DNA of 64,000 bases from Caenispirillum bisanense (GCF_039523075.1 NZ_BAAAEP010000014.1:19379-83378), one strand, 5' to 3'. Counted from the first letter of the stretch, positions 27,000 through 35,840 are shown. Notes: generated by a model not told the origin, from the sequence alone. Program-made: numbers and translations.

Positions 27000-27986
27000 A
27001 TGATCGTCAGCTGCCCCAATTGCGACTCCCGCTTCACCCTGCCTGACGGGGCGCTGGGCGTTGCCGGCCGCAAGATGCGCTGTGCCCGCTGCGGCCACGT
27101 GTGGCATCAGATGCCGCCCGAGGACGATGCCGCCTACGCCGCGCCGGCCGTGGCCGCCATGGAGGTGGCCCCGATGACGGTTGCCGTCACGGCGGCTGCC
27201 GCGCCGGCCGCTGCGGCCGCGGTGCCGGCCGGCGATCTGCCCATGGAGATGGAGGCCGACGGCGGGTCCTTCCGCCGCCAGAGCCCGCCCGACGGCGGCG
27301 ACCTGCCGCTGGAGTCGGGGTTCGATGCGCCGCCGCCGCGCGACCTGCACGATGACGACACCACCGACCTCGACGCCCTGGCCGACCTGCTGAACCAGCA
27401 GACCCCGGACGAGGATGCCGAGGCGCGGATGCGCGACCTCGACAGCCTGCTCGACGCCGATTCGCCCGATCCCATCCCGCCCATGTTCGAGTCGCCCGAC
27501 GAGCCCGGCGAAAAGCGCCGCTGGCCGCTGGTGCTGGCGATGGTGGTGATCGTCGTCGGCGGCCTGGGCGCCGGCGGCTGGTTCGGCCGCCACGAGATCA
27601 TGGCGACGGTGCCGCAGACGGCGGGCATCTACGCCGCCCTCGGCCTGCCGGTGCAGACCATGGGCATCGGCCTGCGGTTCCAGAACGTCGCCGGCGAGCG
27701 CGTCGTCGAGGATGGCGTCGACACCCTGATCGTGCGCGGCTTCATCGCCAACATCTCGGGATCGGCGCAGGCCCTGCCGCACCTCAAGCTCACCCTCTAC
27801 GACGCCGAGGACAAGCCGATCCAGTCCATGGTGTCGCGTCCGCCGCAGGATGGGCTGGAGCCCGACAGCACCGCCGGCTTCCGCCTGACGCTGGAGAACC
27901 CCGCCTCCGCCGCCCGCCGGTTCGAGGTCGACTGGACCGCCGAGCCGCTGCCCGGCGGCGGCGAACGCGCCGAAGCGGAAGGCTGA
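27000..27986 (+). CDS. MJ0042-type zinc-ribbon, single-pass membrane protein (DUF3426-like)
   Basis: 328 residues. The N-terminal zinc ribbon has CPNCDSRF and CARCGHVW (the MJ0042 motif). A long Ala/Asp/Pro-rich cytoplasmic linker follows, then one membrane helix (about 178-200: VLAMVVIVVGGLGAGGW) and a periplasmic beta-sandwich-like C-terminal domain with LIVRGFIANISG and LKLTLYDAED, typical of DUF3426. Such proteins are common in proteobacteria next to ftsEX, with no proven role. Confidence 0.85.
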   Translation: MIVSCPNCDSRFTLPDGALGVAGRKMRCARCGHVWHQMPPEDDAAYAAPAVAAMEVAPMTVAVTAAAAPAAAAAVPAGDLPMEMEADGGSFRRQSPPDGGDLPLESGFDAPPPRDLHDDDTTDLDALADLLNQQTPDEDAEARMRDLDSLLDADSPDPIPPMFESPDEPGEKRRWPLVLAMVVIVVGGLGAGGWFGRHEIMATVPQTAGIYAALGLPVQTMGIGLRFQNVAGERVVEDGVDTLIVRGFIANISGSAQALPHLKLTLYDAEDKPIQSMVSRPPQDGLEPDSTAGFRLTLENPASAARRFEVDWTAEPLPGGGERAEAEG

Positions 27987-28052
27987 TCCGGCCCCGGGTC
28001 CGGCGCCACGTCCGGTTCCGTCCGGCGGCGTCAGGGGTGCGGCCATGGCGGC

Positions 28053-30635
28053 TCAGAACTGCCGCAGCAGGCGGTGCAGGTAGTCCAGTTCGGGCGCCGG
28101 CCGCTCGCGGTCGCTGGCGCGGCGGCGCAGTTCGTCCAGCAGTTCCCGCGCCCGCTTTTCCTCCGGTTCCGTCGGCACCTTGGTGGTGCCGGGATCGACG
28201 CCGTTGCGGCGGCCGAGCGGATCGCGCCCCGGCGCCGCACCGCGGCCCGGCATGGGCATCGGCATCATCCCCTGCATCCCCATGGCCTGCATCATCTGCT
28301 GCATGGCCTGGCCCATGCCCTGACGCATGGCTTCCAGGGCCTGTCCCTGGGCATCGGCGGCATCGCCGAACTGGTCGCCCTGCAGGGCGCCTTCGGCATT
28401 GCGCATGGCCATTTCGGCCTCGCCCAGGTTTTCCGGCACCTCGCCGGCCATCTCGCCCATGCGGCGCATGAGGTCGCCAAGCTGCATGCGCAGGTCCTGC
28501 TGCGCCTGAGCCATGTCCTGCCCTGACGGTTGACCCTGGGGCTGGCCCTGCTGCCCGCGTTGTCCCTGCTGGCCCGGCTGCTGTCCCTGCTGCGGCTGCT
28601 GTCCCTGCTGGCCGGGCTGCGGCGGTGCCCCGGGGAAGGGCAGGCGGCCGGGCTGGCGGTCTTCCTCGCCGCGGGAGAAGCTCTCTTCCAGCATGCGCTC
28701 CTGCTCGCGGGCGAGGCGCTGCAGGTCGCGCATCAGCTCCTGCGCCTCCTGCATCTGCTGCATCTGGTCGGGGCTCATGGGCTGCATGTTGCGCATGGCC
28801 TCCATCATGCGCGACAGCTCGTCGAGCATGGAGCGGGCGGCCTCGCGCGAGCCCAGTTCGTTCATCTCGCGCATGCGGTCGAGCATGTCGCGCATCTGGC
28901 CGGGGTCGATGGTCTGCATGTCCGGCGGCATCTGCCCCATCATCGGCATCTGCGGCATGGCCTGCATCATCTGCGCCAGCATCTCGGTATAGCGTTCCAG
29001 CGCCTGCTGCAGTTCGTTCAGCAGGCGTTCGATCTCGGCGTCGGAGGCGTCGTTTTCCAGCGCCTCGCGCAGGGCGTCCTCGGCCCGCTCCAGGTCGCGG
29101 CCGGCCATGGTGAGGCCGCCGTCCTCCAGCCGCACCGCCAGATCCCACAGCAGGTCCAGCACCCCGGCGACGGCGGCCTCGGCGCGGTCGTGGTAGAGGC
29201 GGTTGGCGGCGATGCGCAGGCCGAGATAGACCACCGGGTCGCCGTCGAAGGCCTGCGGCTCGCGGTGCAGGCGATCGAGCACCGCCGAGGCGGCGGGGGC
29301 GGTGGTGGGGTCGCGGGCGACTTCCTTGCGCACGGCGGCAATGGCGGCGGCCACCGGATGCTGGAAGCGGCGCTCCGGCAGCAGGGTGTCGAGCGGGTCG
29401 GACAGGGCCGACTGGCCGGCGGCATCGGTCACCTTCAGGCGCACGGTCACCGGCAGTCCGGCCCAGGGGTGGGGCGTCAGGTCCAGGGTGGCGACCCCGG
29501 CCTGTTCCGTCGGGGCGCCGTCGCCGCGCGGTTGGGGCGGCGGATCGAGGGCGACCTCCACCGTTTCGCCGCCGGGGCGGTCGGGGCGCACGATCTGCAC
29601 CACGAAGGTCTCGATGCCGTAGTCGTCGCCGGCGGCATAGGGCAGGCGCAGGCGGGTGCGGGCGGCTTCGCCCGGCTCTTCGGTGAAGCGGACGGTGGGC
29701 GGCATGTCGGGCACTACCGCCAGCGGCCAGTCGCCGATCTGCCGGCGACCGTCGGTGATGGCGAGGCGGCTGCCGCCGGCCAGCGCCGCTTCCAGCCGAT
29801 GGCTGCCGTCGCCGATGCGCTCGAACGGCACCGGCATGCCGCCGGCTTCCAGCACCGGCTCGTCGGCGCCGTGGACCAGGGCGACGATGGTGGAGCCTTC
29901 CGGCACCCGCAGCGGGCCGCCGGCCTGCGGTGCCGCCACGGCGCTGCCGGCGGCGGCGGTGCCGCGCCCGGCCGACAGGGTGATCGGCGGCCGGCCGGTA
30001 TAGGCCGGCGGCGTGATCCACAGGTCGGCGGTGAGCGGCGTCACCGTCGGCTGCGGCAGGGTGGGGTCGACGCCGCCGGCCAGCCGCTGGCCGAGGTCGC
30101 CCCAGCCGACGGCGACACCCACCACCAGCACCAGCACGCCCACCGCCCGCACCCCGAGCGGGTCGCGGCCGGCCATGCGGGGGGCGGGGAAGGGCACGCT
30201 CAGGCGGCGGGCGGCGGCCAGCATGCGCTCGCGATGGGCCTGCCACAGGCCGGCGGCGAAGGCATCGCCACCCGGCCGCGCCGGCTGGTCCATGAGGGCG
30301 GTGAGCGGCCGGTGATAGGGGCTGCGGCCGTCGCCGGGGGCGCCGCGGGTTTCCAGCAGGGTGCGGGCCTCGTCGTGGCTCGGCCACGGGAAGCGGCGCA
30401 GGGCGACGATGACGCAGGCGATCACCGCCAGCCCGAGGGTGGCGAGCAGGCCTAGGTGCAGCCACCCGGGCAGGCGCGGCAGGACGTCGAGGAAGGCCAG
30501 CCCGAGGAACAGGAAGGCAAGCGTCAGCGCCGGCCACAGCCGTTCCCACAGCCGCTCGGCCAGAAGCGACCAGCGGGCAAGGGCAAGGCGACCGGCCAGC
30601 GGCGGCCGCGGCGAGGGGTGCTTTGGCGTCGTCAC
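28053..30635 (-). CDS. TIGR02302/DUF4175 family membrane protein with Gln- and Met-rich tail
   Basis: 860 residues. Two membrane helices near residues 36-80 and a third near 160-180 are followed by a large periplasmic, Ig-like beta region with PPAYTGRPP. A long helical C-terminal half is extremely rich in Met and Gln (MQQMQ, MPQMPMMGQMP). A Gln-Gly-Pro low-complexity run around 28530-28620 is built from QQGQ units. The architecture matches the alphaproteobacterial TIGR02302 family of unknown function. The start at 30635 is supported by conserved family features immediately downstream. Confidence 0.85.
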   Translation of the reverse strand: MTTPKHPSPRPPLAGRLALARWSLLAERLWERLWPALTLAFLFLGLAFLDVLPRLPGWLHLGLLATLGLAVIACVIVALRRFPWPSHDEARTLLETRGAPGDGRSPYHRPLTALMDQPARPGGDAFAAGLWQAHRERMLAAARRLSVPFPAPRMAGRDPLGVRAVGVLVLVVGVAVGWGDLGQRLAGGVDPTLPQPTVTPLTADLWITPPAYTGRPPITLSAGRGTAAAGSAVAAPQAGGPLRVPEGSTIVALVHGADEPVLEAGGMPVPFERIGDGSHRLEAALAGGSRLAITDGRRQIGDWPLAVVPDMPPTVRFTEEPGEAARTRLRLPYAAGDDYGIETFVVQIVRPDRPGGETVEVALDPPPQPRGDGAPTEQAGVATLDLTPHPWAGLPVTVRLKVTDAAGQSALSDPLDTLLPERRFQHPVAAAIAAVRKEVARDPTTAPAASAVLDRLHREPQAFDGDPVVYLGLRIAANRLYHDRAEAAVAGVLDLLWDLAVRLEDGGLTMAGRDLERAEDALREALENDASDAEIERLLNELQQALERYTEMLAQMMQAMPQMPMMGQMPPDMQTIDPGQMRDMLDRMREMNELGSREAARSMLDELSRMMEAMRNMQPMSPDQMQQMQEAQELMRDLQRLAREQERMLEESFSRGEEDRQPGRLPFPGAPPQPGQQGQQPQQGQQPGQQGQRGQQGQPQGQPSGQDMAQAQQDLRMQLGDLMRRMGEMAGEVPENLGEAEMAMRNAEGALQGDQFGDAADAQGQALEAMRQGMGQAMQQMMQAMGMQGMMPMPMPGRGAAPGRDPLGRRNGVDPGTTKVPTEPEEKRARELLDELRRRASDRERPAPELDYLHRLLRQF

Positions 30636-30771
30636 AGCACCTAATGTAGCGAGCGCGACCGCGAATCAACAGCGGCCCGGACGCGATTTCGCGCCGGGCC
30701 GCCGGAAATAACGGATGGTCTGCTGCGCCCAAGGGGGCAGCAGCCGCTCCGCACGGGGTGCCCTGGTGTTT

Positions 30772-30987
30772 TCAATGTCGGCTGCCTTGCAGCCAGCGGC
30801 GGGTTTCCGGGTGCTGGCGGTCGAGGTGGACCCACAGCGGCCCCTGGTCGGGCGTCCAGGCGGTCACCTCCCGCCAGTCCAGCTGGCGCCCGCCGCCGCG
30901 GCCGTCGAGCAGCCAGGCCCGCACCATGGGCCCGGCGTCGTCGAACACTGGCACGTCGGCATTGCGCAGGGGCAGGGGGCTCACCAT
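30772..30987 (-). pseudogene. N-terminal fragment of a CorA/ZntB-like metal transporter
   Basis: 71 residues. The segment AWLLDGRGGGRQLDW followed by WVHLDRQHPETRRWLQ matches the N-terminus of ZntB-type CorA proteins (there, AWLLDGRGG then a W-x-H-L strand). The frame stops shortly after, and neither the rest of the cytoplasmic domain nor the two-helix membrane region with GMN appears in any frame before the TIGR02302 gene at 30635. I read it as a truncated remnant. A short stand-alone protein is possible but unlikely. Confidence 0.6.
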
Positions 30988-31072
30988 GTCCCGTTCACTC
31001 TTTGTTTGATTGGGTCCGATCCCGCCGCCGTGGCATGATGACTGCGGCGCGAGGTGACCCGCATTCAGCCCA

Positions 31073-32173
31073 ATGGACGCGAAAATGTCGAGCCTCCCCT
31101 TCACTGGCGCCGTCATCGGCCGCCACTACGAGACCCTGCCCGACGGCCGGGTGGAGTGCCGCGTCTGTCCGCGCCGTTGCCGGCTGCACGACGGCCAGCG
31201 CGGCCTGTGCTTCGTGCGGGCGGCGGAAGGCGGCGCGGTGGTGCTGACCACTTACGGCCGGTCGTCGGGGTTCTGCGTCGATCCCATCGAGAAGAAGCCG
31301 CTCAACCACTTCCTGCCGGGCACGCCGGTGCTGTCCTTCGGCACGGCGGGCTGCAACCTGACGTGCCGGTTCTGCCAGAACTGGGACATCAGCAAGGCGC
31401 GCGAGCTGGACCGCCTGCAGGACCAGGCGAGCCCGGAGCGCATCGCGGCGGCGGCGGTGGAGCTGGGGTGCCGCTCGGTCGCCTTCACCTACAACGATCC
31501 GGTCATCTTCCTGGAATACGCCACCGACGTCGCCGACGCCTGCCGGGCGCGCGGCATCAAGGCGGTGGCGGTGACGGCGGGTTACATGGAGCCGGCCGCG
31601 CGGGCCGATTTCTTCGCCCACATGGATGCCGCCAACGTCGACCTGAAGGCCTTCACCGACGGCTTCTACCGCTCGCTCTGCACCGCGCAGCTGGCGCCGG
31701 TGCTGGAAACCCTGACCTACCTGACGCACGAGACCGACGTCTGGGTCGAGATCACCACCCTGCTGATCCCCGGCCACAACGACTCCGACGCCGAGCTGAC
31801 GGCCCTGGCCGACTGGGTGGCGGAGCATCTGGGGCCGGACGTGCCGCTGCACTTCTCCGCCTTCCACCCCGACTACCGCATGCGCGACGTTGCGGCGACG
31901 CCGGCCGCCACCCTGGCGCGGGCGCGGCGCATCGCCCGGGCGGCGGGCTTGCGCTACGTCTACACCGGCAACGTCCACGACGCCGAGGGCGGCTCCACCT
32001 GGTGCCCCGGCTGCGGCGCCCTGCTGATCGAGCGCGACTGGTACCAGCTGGGACACTGGGGGCTGACCGCCGACGGCGCCTGCACCTCCTGCGGTACGGC
32101 GGTGCCGGGGGTGTTCGAGGCCGCGCCCGGCACCTGGGGCCGCAAGCGCCTGCCGGTGCGGCTGGCGGGGTGA
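31073..32173 (+). CDS. amrS: AmmeMemoRadiSam-system radical SAM enzyme
   Basis: 366 residues (ATG 31085 is an alternative start). An N-terminal Cys cluster (CRVCPRRCRL) is followed by the radical SAM motif in GCNLTCRFCQNWDIS (CxxxCxxC), FTYNDPV, and VDLKAFTDGFYR. A C-terminal zinc-like CPGCG/CTSCG pair completes the protein, matching the AmrS/PflA-like family. This enzyme type normally co-occurs with AMMECR1 (AmrA) and MEMO1 (AmrB) homologs. Neither is in this window. The reaction is unknown. Confidence 0.88.
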   Translation: MDAKMSSLPFTGAVIGRHYETLPDGRVECRVCPRRCRLHDGQRGLCFVRAAEGGAVVLTTYGRSSGFCVDPIEKKPLNHFLPGTPVLSFGTAGCNLTCRFCQNWDISKARELDRLQDQASPERIAAAAVELGCRSVAFTYNDPVIFLEYATDVADACRARGIKAVAVTAGYMEPAARADFFAHMDAANVDLKAFTDGFYRSLCTAQLAPVLETLTYLTHETDVWVEITTLLIPGHNDSDAELTALADWVAEHLGPDVPLHFSAFHPDYRMRDVAATPAATLARARRIARAAGLRYVYTGNVHDAEGGSTWCPGCGALLIERDWYQLGHWGLTADGACTSCGTAVPGVFEAAPGTWGRKRLPVRLAG

Positions 32174-32180
32174 GCGGCGC

Positions 32181-32558
32181 CTACAGCAGCAGCGCCCCCG
32201 CCGCCGCCGACAGCGCCATGAGGCCGAGCGTCACCAGCACCCGCCCGAGGCCGCCGCTGCGGCTGGCGTAGGAGACCAGGGCACGGCCGTTGAACCACAC
32301 GTGCAGCAGGCCGAAGGCCATGAAGGCCACCGCCACCCCAAGGTGGATGTCCTGCCACGCCCCCTTGCCCATGCCGAGCAGGGTGTAGCCGGTTGCCATC
32401 GCCACCTCCCGCGGCGGCCACAGGTACATGACCAGCCCGGTGACGGTCAGGACGGTGAAGGCGGCCGCCATCACCAGGCCGGTGAGGCGCCGCGAGGGCA
32501 GCGGCAGCCGGGTGATGGCACCGCCGGCGGCGGGACGGGGGGCGGCAGAGGCGGACAT
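32181..32558 (-). CDS. Small DUF4405-type membrane protein
   Basis: 125 residues with three hydrophobic helices (about 24-48, 66-88, 100-124). Two helices contain His residues (DIHLG, LLHVWFN) placed like haem or flavin-transfer ligands in the DUF4405 family. An electron-transfer role at the inner membrane is inferred. The gene converges with amrS, their stops being 7 bp apart. Confidence 0.7.
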   Translation of the reverse strand: MSASAAPRPAAGGAITRLPLPSRRLTGLVMAAAFTVLTVTGLVMYLWPPREVAMATGYTLLGMGKGAWQDIHLGVAVAFMAFGLLHVWFNGRALVSYASRSGGLGRVLVTLGLMALSAAAGALLL

Positions 32559-32781
32559 GGTTCATCTCCTGCGGGAATGAGCTGCGATGCAATCCCGCCA
32601 TGCTCGCCCCCGCCGGTAACCACATCATGTCCGCCGGCCGGCCGTTCGGTAACAGAGGGTAACGGCGGCGCCCCGCATCCCCCATTGACTTCCTCCCCCG
32701 ATTCCGGCCATCAATGCCGAACGTTTCGCTGCGGCGCAGCAGATTGAAATATTATTTCTGGCTTTTTGGGAGGATTTCCGC

Positions 32782-33765
32782 ATGAGCTTCACCATCGTCG
32801 AGCAGGCTCCGGCCCGCCTGAATCGCAGTGAACAGGCCGTTCCCGGCTCCAACACCCGGTTCCTGGAGAAGGCCGCGCAGGGCAACGCCGACATGGTGTT
32901 CCTCGACCTGGAGGACGCCGTTGCCCCCTCCGAGAAGGAGCAGGCGCGCAAGAATATTATCCAGGCGCTGCATGACCTCGACTGGTCGGGCAAGACGGTG
33001 TCGATCCGCATCAACGGCCTCGACACCCACTACATGTACCGCGACGTGGTGGACATCCTGGAAGCCTGCGTCGACAAGGTCGACCTCATCATGATCCCGA
33101 AGGCCGGCACCGCCGCCGACATCTACGCCCTCGACATGCTGGTCACCCAGATCGAGCAGGCCAAGGGCTGGACCAAGCGGGTCGGCTTCGAGATGATCAT
33201 CGAGACGGCGCTCGGCATGCAGAACGTCCACGAGATCGCCGCCGCCTCCAAGCGCAACGAGAGCCTGCACTTCGGCGTCGCCGACTATGCCGCCTCCACC
33301 AAGGCGCGCACGGTGAACATCGGCGGCCCGAACCCGCTCTACGGCGTGCTGACCGACCCGCTGGACGACGGCCGCCGCGACTTCCACTGGGGCGACATGT
33401 GGCACTACGCCATCGCCCGCATGGTGGTGGCCGCCCGCGCCAACGGCCTGCGCCCCATCGACGGCCCGTTTGGCGACTTCTCCGACGCCGAGGGCTACAA
33501 GGCCCAGGCGCGCCGCGCCGCCATCCTCGGCTGCGAAGGCAAGTGGGCCATCCACCCGAGCCAGGTGGACCTCGCCAACGACCTGTTCTCCCCCTCCGAC
33601 GCCGAGGTCGCCCAGGCCCAGGCCATCCTGGACGCCATGGCCGAAGCCCAGCGCACCGGCAAGGGCGCCGTGACCCTGAACGGCAAGCTGATCGACATCG
33701 CCTCGATCAAGCAGGCCGAGGTGCTGGTCAAGAAGGCCGAGCAGATCAAGGCGCTGGGGAAGTAA
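32782..33765 (+). CDS. mcl1: L-malyl-CoA/beta-methylmalyl-CoA lyase
   Basis: 327 residues of the HpcH/HpaI-CitE family. Diagnostic segments: RSEQAVPGSNTRFLEKA, FLDLEDAVAPSEK (Mg/CoA site), SIRINGLDTHYMYRD, IMIPKAG, EMIIETALGMQNV, LHFGVADYAAS, and KWAIHPSQV. These match the alphaproteobacterial malyl-CoA lyases that cleave malyl-CoA to acetyl-CoA and glyoxylate, and beta-methylmalyl-CoA to propionyl-CoA and glyoxylate, in the ethylmalonyl-CoA pathway. GGGAGG lies seven bases before the ATG. The 220-bp upstream region is A/T-rich near the start, consistent with regulation. Confidence 0.93.
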   Translation: MSFTIVEQAPARLNRSEQAVPGSNTRFLEKAAQGNADMVFLDLEDAVAPSEKEQARKNIIQALHDLDWSGKTVSIRINGLDTHYMYRDVVDILEACVDKVDLIMIPKAGTAADIYALDMLVTQIEQAKGWTKRVGFEMIIETALGMQNVHEIAAASKRNESLHFGVADYAASTKARTVNIGGPNPLYGVLTDPLDDGRRDFHWGDMWHYAIARMVVAARANGLRPIDGPFGDFSDAEGYKAQARRAAILGCEGKWAIHPSQVDLANDLFSPSDAEVAQAQAILDAMAEAQRTGKGAVTLNGKLIDIASIKQAEVLVKKAEQIKALGK

Positions 33766-33776
33766 GGTAGTATGGT

Positions 33777-33806
33777 CCCCTCCGTCGCCCTCGGGTGGCG
33801 GAGGGG
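33777..33806 (+). terminator. Hairpin after malyl-CoA lyase
   Basis: CCCCTCCGTCGCC pairs with GGTGGCGGAGGGG around a CTCG loop, 13 bp with two G-T pairs. No T-tract follows, so it may be a factor-dependent terminator or an mRNA-stabilising hairpin. Confidence 0.45.
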
Positions 33807-33835
33807 AAGACTTCTCCGGTCGGGAGGGCTCCGCC

Positions 33836-34048
33836 ATGGCACATCGCACCAGCCTGTTCGACAGCGACGGCCTGCAGGCCGTGCGACTGCCGGAGGACCT
33901 CGCCTTCCCCGCCGGGGTGACGGAGGTGGCCGTGGTCAAGGACGGCACCCGCCGCATCCTCGTGCCGGTGCAGGCGGGGTGGGACGACTTCTTCGATGCG
34001 CCAGGGGTGGACCTCGGCCCGCGGGAGCAGCCCACAGGCGGTGCGTGA
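33836..34048 (+). CDS. Orphan VapB-like antitoxin
   Basis: 70 residues. GLQAVRLPEDLAF, then VAVVKDGTRRILVPV and WDDFFDAP reproduce the VapB antitoxin layout: an AbrB-like swapped hairpin followed by a toxin-binding tail. No VapC PIN-domain toxin follows; the next gene lies on the opposite strand. It could be a solitary regulator or the relic of a VapBC pair. Confidence 0.65.
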   Translation: MAHRTSLFDSDGLQAVRLPEDLAFPAGVTEVAVVKDGTRRILVPVQAGWDDFFDAPGVDLGPREQPTGGA

Positions 34049-34058
34049 GTACGGCCGC

Positions 34059-34400
34059 TCACGCCGCCTTCAGGGTGAAGTCCACGTGGACGGCGTCGTA
34101 AGGGAACAGCAGGCGCCCGTCGTCGGTGCGGTCGAGCAGGCCGGCGTCCAGCAGCAGGTGGGCGTCGCCGTGGACCGTCTTTACATCCCGCCCGACCCGC
34201 CGCGCCACCTCCCGAAGGCTGAGAGGCCCCTGGCCTGTCATGGCGCGCAGCACGTCCCACCGCTTGGGCGTGAGGGTTTTCCACAGCGCCTCGACGCTCT
34301 CGAACGAGATGCGGACGCCCTGCGGCTCGCCGGCGAAGGCGGCCAGGGCGCGGCGGGTGACCTCGTCGCGATGGGCCACCGATACGGTGACGGTCGTCAT
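34059..34400 (-). CDS. tumA: TumA-type antitoxin (HVO_A0114 family)
   Basis: 113 residues from ATG 34400, which overlaps the toxin's TGA (ATGA). VRISFESVEALWKTLTPKRWDVLRAM, then LSLREVARRVGRDVKTVHGD, a winged-helix DNA-binding segment, and the conserved FPYDAVHVDFTL tail match the HVO_A0114/COG4190 family, which pairs with TumE toxins. It probably represses the operon and neutralises the toxin. Converges with the orphan VapB gene. Confidence 0.85.
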   Translation of the reverse strand: MTTVTVSVAHRDEVTRRALAAFAGEPQGVRISFESVEALWKTLTPKRWDVLRAMTGQGPLSLREVARRVGRDVKTVHGDAHLLLDAGLLDRTDDGRLLFPYDAVHVDFTLKAA

Positions 34401-34684
34401 GGCTTCAGCCTCCATGCGTCCACATCGGCCCAGAAATCCCGCAGCAGGGCGGCGGGGGTAGTGAAGCGATAGGGCTCCTCACGATCGCCCAGATGGCGGT
34501 GATCGCCCTTGCCGGCCTCATTATCGTAGCGCAGGACACAAACGCCCTGCACCACGTAGGCCAGCGAGTATTTGTAGCCGTGGAACGACGCGCGGACGGG
34601 AGCCGGCACCTGCCAGACCCGCAGTTCGACAAATGCGTCGTCGGCAACAATGTGCCGCTCATCCAACAGCAGTCTCGCCCCCAT
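34397..34684 (-). CDS. tumE: TumE-type toxin (DUF6516)
   Basis: 95 residues. LLLDERHIVADDAFVELRVWQVP, then a YKYSLAYVVQG strand, and the strongly conserved YDNEAGKGDHRHLGDREEPY core match TumE family toxins (type II). The toxin gene precedes the antitoxin gene, with a 4-bp overlap. The catalytic mechanism is not something I can read from the sequence. A palindrome overlaps the region just upstream of the start. Confidence 0.85.
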   Translation of the reverse strand: MGARLLLDERHIVADDAFVELRVWQVPAPVRASFHGYKYSLAYVVQGVCVLRYDNEAGKGDHRHLGDREEPYRFTTPAALLRDFWADVDAWRLKP

Positions 34685-34685
34685 G

Positions 34686-34701
34686 TTGGTAATTTGACCA
34701 A
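34686..34701. promoter_or_regulatory. Candidate operator of the tumE-tumA operon
   Basis: TTGGTAATTTGACCAA: inverted 5-bp arms (TTGGT/ACCAA) around a 6-bp centre, one base before the TumE start codon. This is a usual place for toxin-antitoxin autoregulation. Confidence 0.45.
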
Positions 34702-34834
34702 CAATTGGCGGCGCCGTCAAGGGCTGCGGACCGTACCTGGGCCGATCACGGCGATCCCTCCTGCCGTTTTTGGGCTTCACCCGTGCGCCGGCTGTGTTAT
34801 CCCTTGGGCCGCACACGGACGAACCCGGGACGCC

Positions 34835-35788
34835 ATGAACTTTCTCGACTTTGAAAAGCCCATCGCCGAGCTGGAAGGCAAGATCGCCGATCTGCGCCAC
34901 CTGTCGGACGACGACGGCATCAATATCGCGGACGAAGTCGCCCGCCTTCAGGCCAAGGTGGAAAAGCAGCTGAAGGCGACCTACGCCAAGCTGACGCCGT
35001 GGCAGAAGACGCAGGTGGCGCGCCATCCCGACCGCCCCCATTGCCTCGACTACGTCACCCAGCTGATCGAGGACTTCCAGCCGCTGGCCGGCGACCGCAC
35101 CTATGCCGAGGACGAAGCCATCGTCGGCGGCGTCGGCCGGTTCCGCGGCCGCAGCGTCATGGTGATCGGCCAGGAAAAGGGCCACGACACCGAGACGCGG
35201 GTGAAGCACAACTTCGGCATGGCCATGCCCGACGGCTACCGCAAGGCCCGCCGCCTGATGCGCATGGCCGACAAGTTCCGCCTGCCGGTCATCACCCTGG
35301 TCGACACCGCCGGCGCCTATCCCGGCGTGGCGGCGGAGGAACGCGGTCAGGCCGAGGCCATCGCCCGCGCCATCGAAACCTGCCTCGACATCCGGGTGCC
35401 GCTGATTTCCTGCGTCATCGGCGAAGGCGGTTCGGGCGGCGCCATTGCGCTGGCCGCCGCCAACGTGGTGCTGATGCTGGAGCACTCGATCTATTCCGTC
35501 ATCAGCCCGGAAGGCTGCGCCGGCATCCTGTGGCGCTCCGGCGACCAGGCCCAGGCCGCCGCCGAGGCCCTGAAGCTCACCGCCCAGGACCTGCACCGCC
35601 TGGGCGTCATCGACGAGATCGTGCCGGAGCCGCTGGGCGGCGCCCATCGCTCGCGCAAGAGCGCCATCGACGCCGTCGGCGACTGCATCGACCGCCACCT
35701 GACCGGCCTCATCACCACCGAGGGCGGCGTGCTGCGCGCCAAGCGCCGCGACAAGTTCCTGGAAATGGGCCGCCACGGCCTCGACTGA
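34835..35788 (+). CDS. accA: Acetyl-CoA carboxylase carboxyltransferase subunit alpha
   Basis: 317 residues, the standard length. The N-terminus FLDFEKPIAELEGKI and landmarks QEKGHDTETRVKHNFGM, PEGYRKA-like PDGYRKARRLM, LVDTAGAYPG and GEGGSGGAIAL (the oxyanion/CoA site) are diagnostic. With AccD it transfers the carboxyl group from biotin to acetyl-CoA, the first step of fatty acid synthesis. ATG 34835 is chosen over upstream frame extensions, which lack family similarity. Confidence 0.97.
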   Translation: MNFLDFEKPIAELEGKIADLRHLSDDDGINIADEVARLQAKVEKQLKATYAKLTPWQKTQVARHPDRPHCLDYVTQLIEDFQPLAGDRTYAEDEAIVGGVGRFRGRSVMVIGQEKGHDTETRVKHNFGMAMPDGYRKARRLMRMADKFRLPVITLVDTAGAYPGVAAEERGQAEAIARAIETCLDIRVPLISCVIGEGGSGGAIALAAANVVLMLEHSIYSVISPEGCAGILWRSGDQAQAAAEALKLTAQDLHRLGVIDEIVPEPLGGAHRSRKSAIDAVGDCIDRHLTGLITTEGGVLRAKRRDKFLEMGRHGLD

Positions 35789-35817
35789 CGCCGCCGCAAG
35801 CCGGCGCGGGCGGTGGG

Positions 35818-35840
35818 GCGGGCGGGATCATCCGCCCGCC
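35818..35840. terminator. Hairpin between convergent accA and araC-type genes
   Basis: GGCGGGCGG (35818-35826) pairs with CCGCCCGCC (35832-35840). The loop contains the stop codon of the AraC-type gene. There is no clear T-tract on either side. Confidence 0.4.

Noticed and set aside
28530..28620. CRISPR or DNA tandem array
   Set aside because: The repetition is Gln/Gly codon low complexity inside a coding frame, with no unique spacers. No CRISPR array was seen anywhere in the window.
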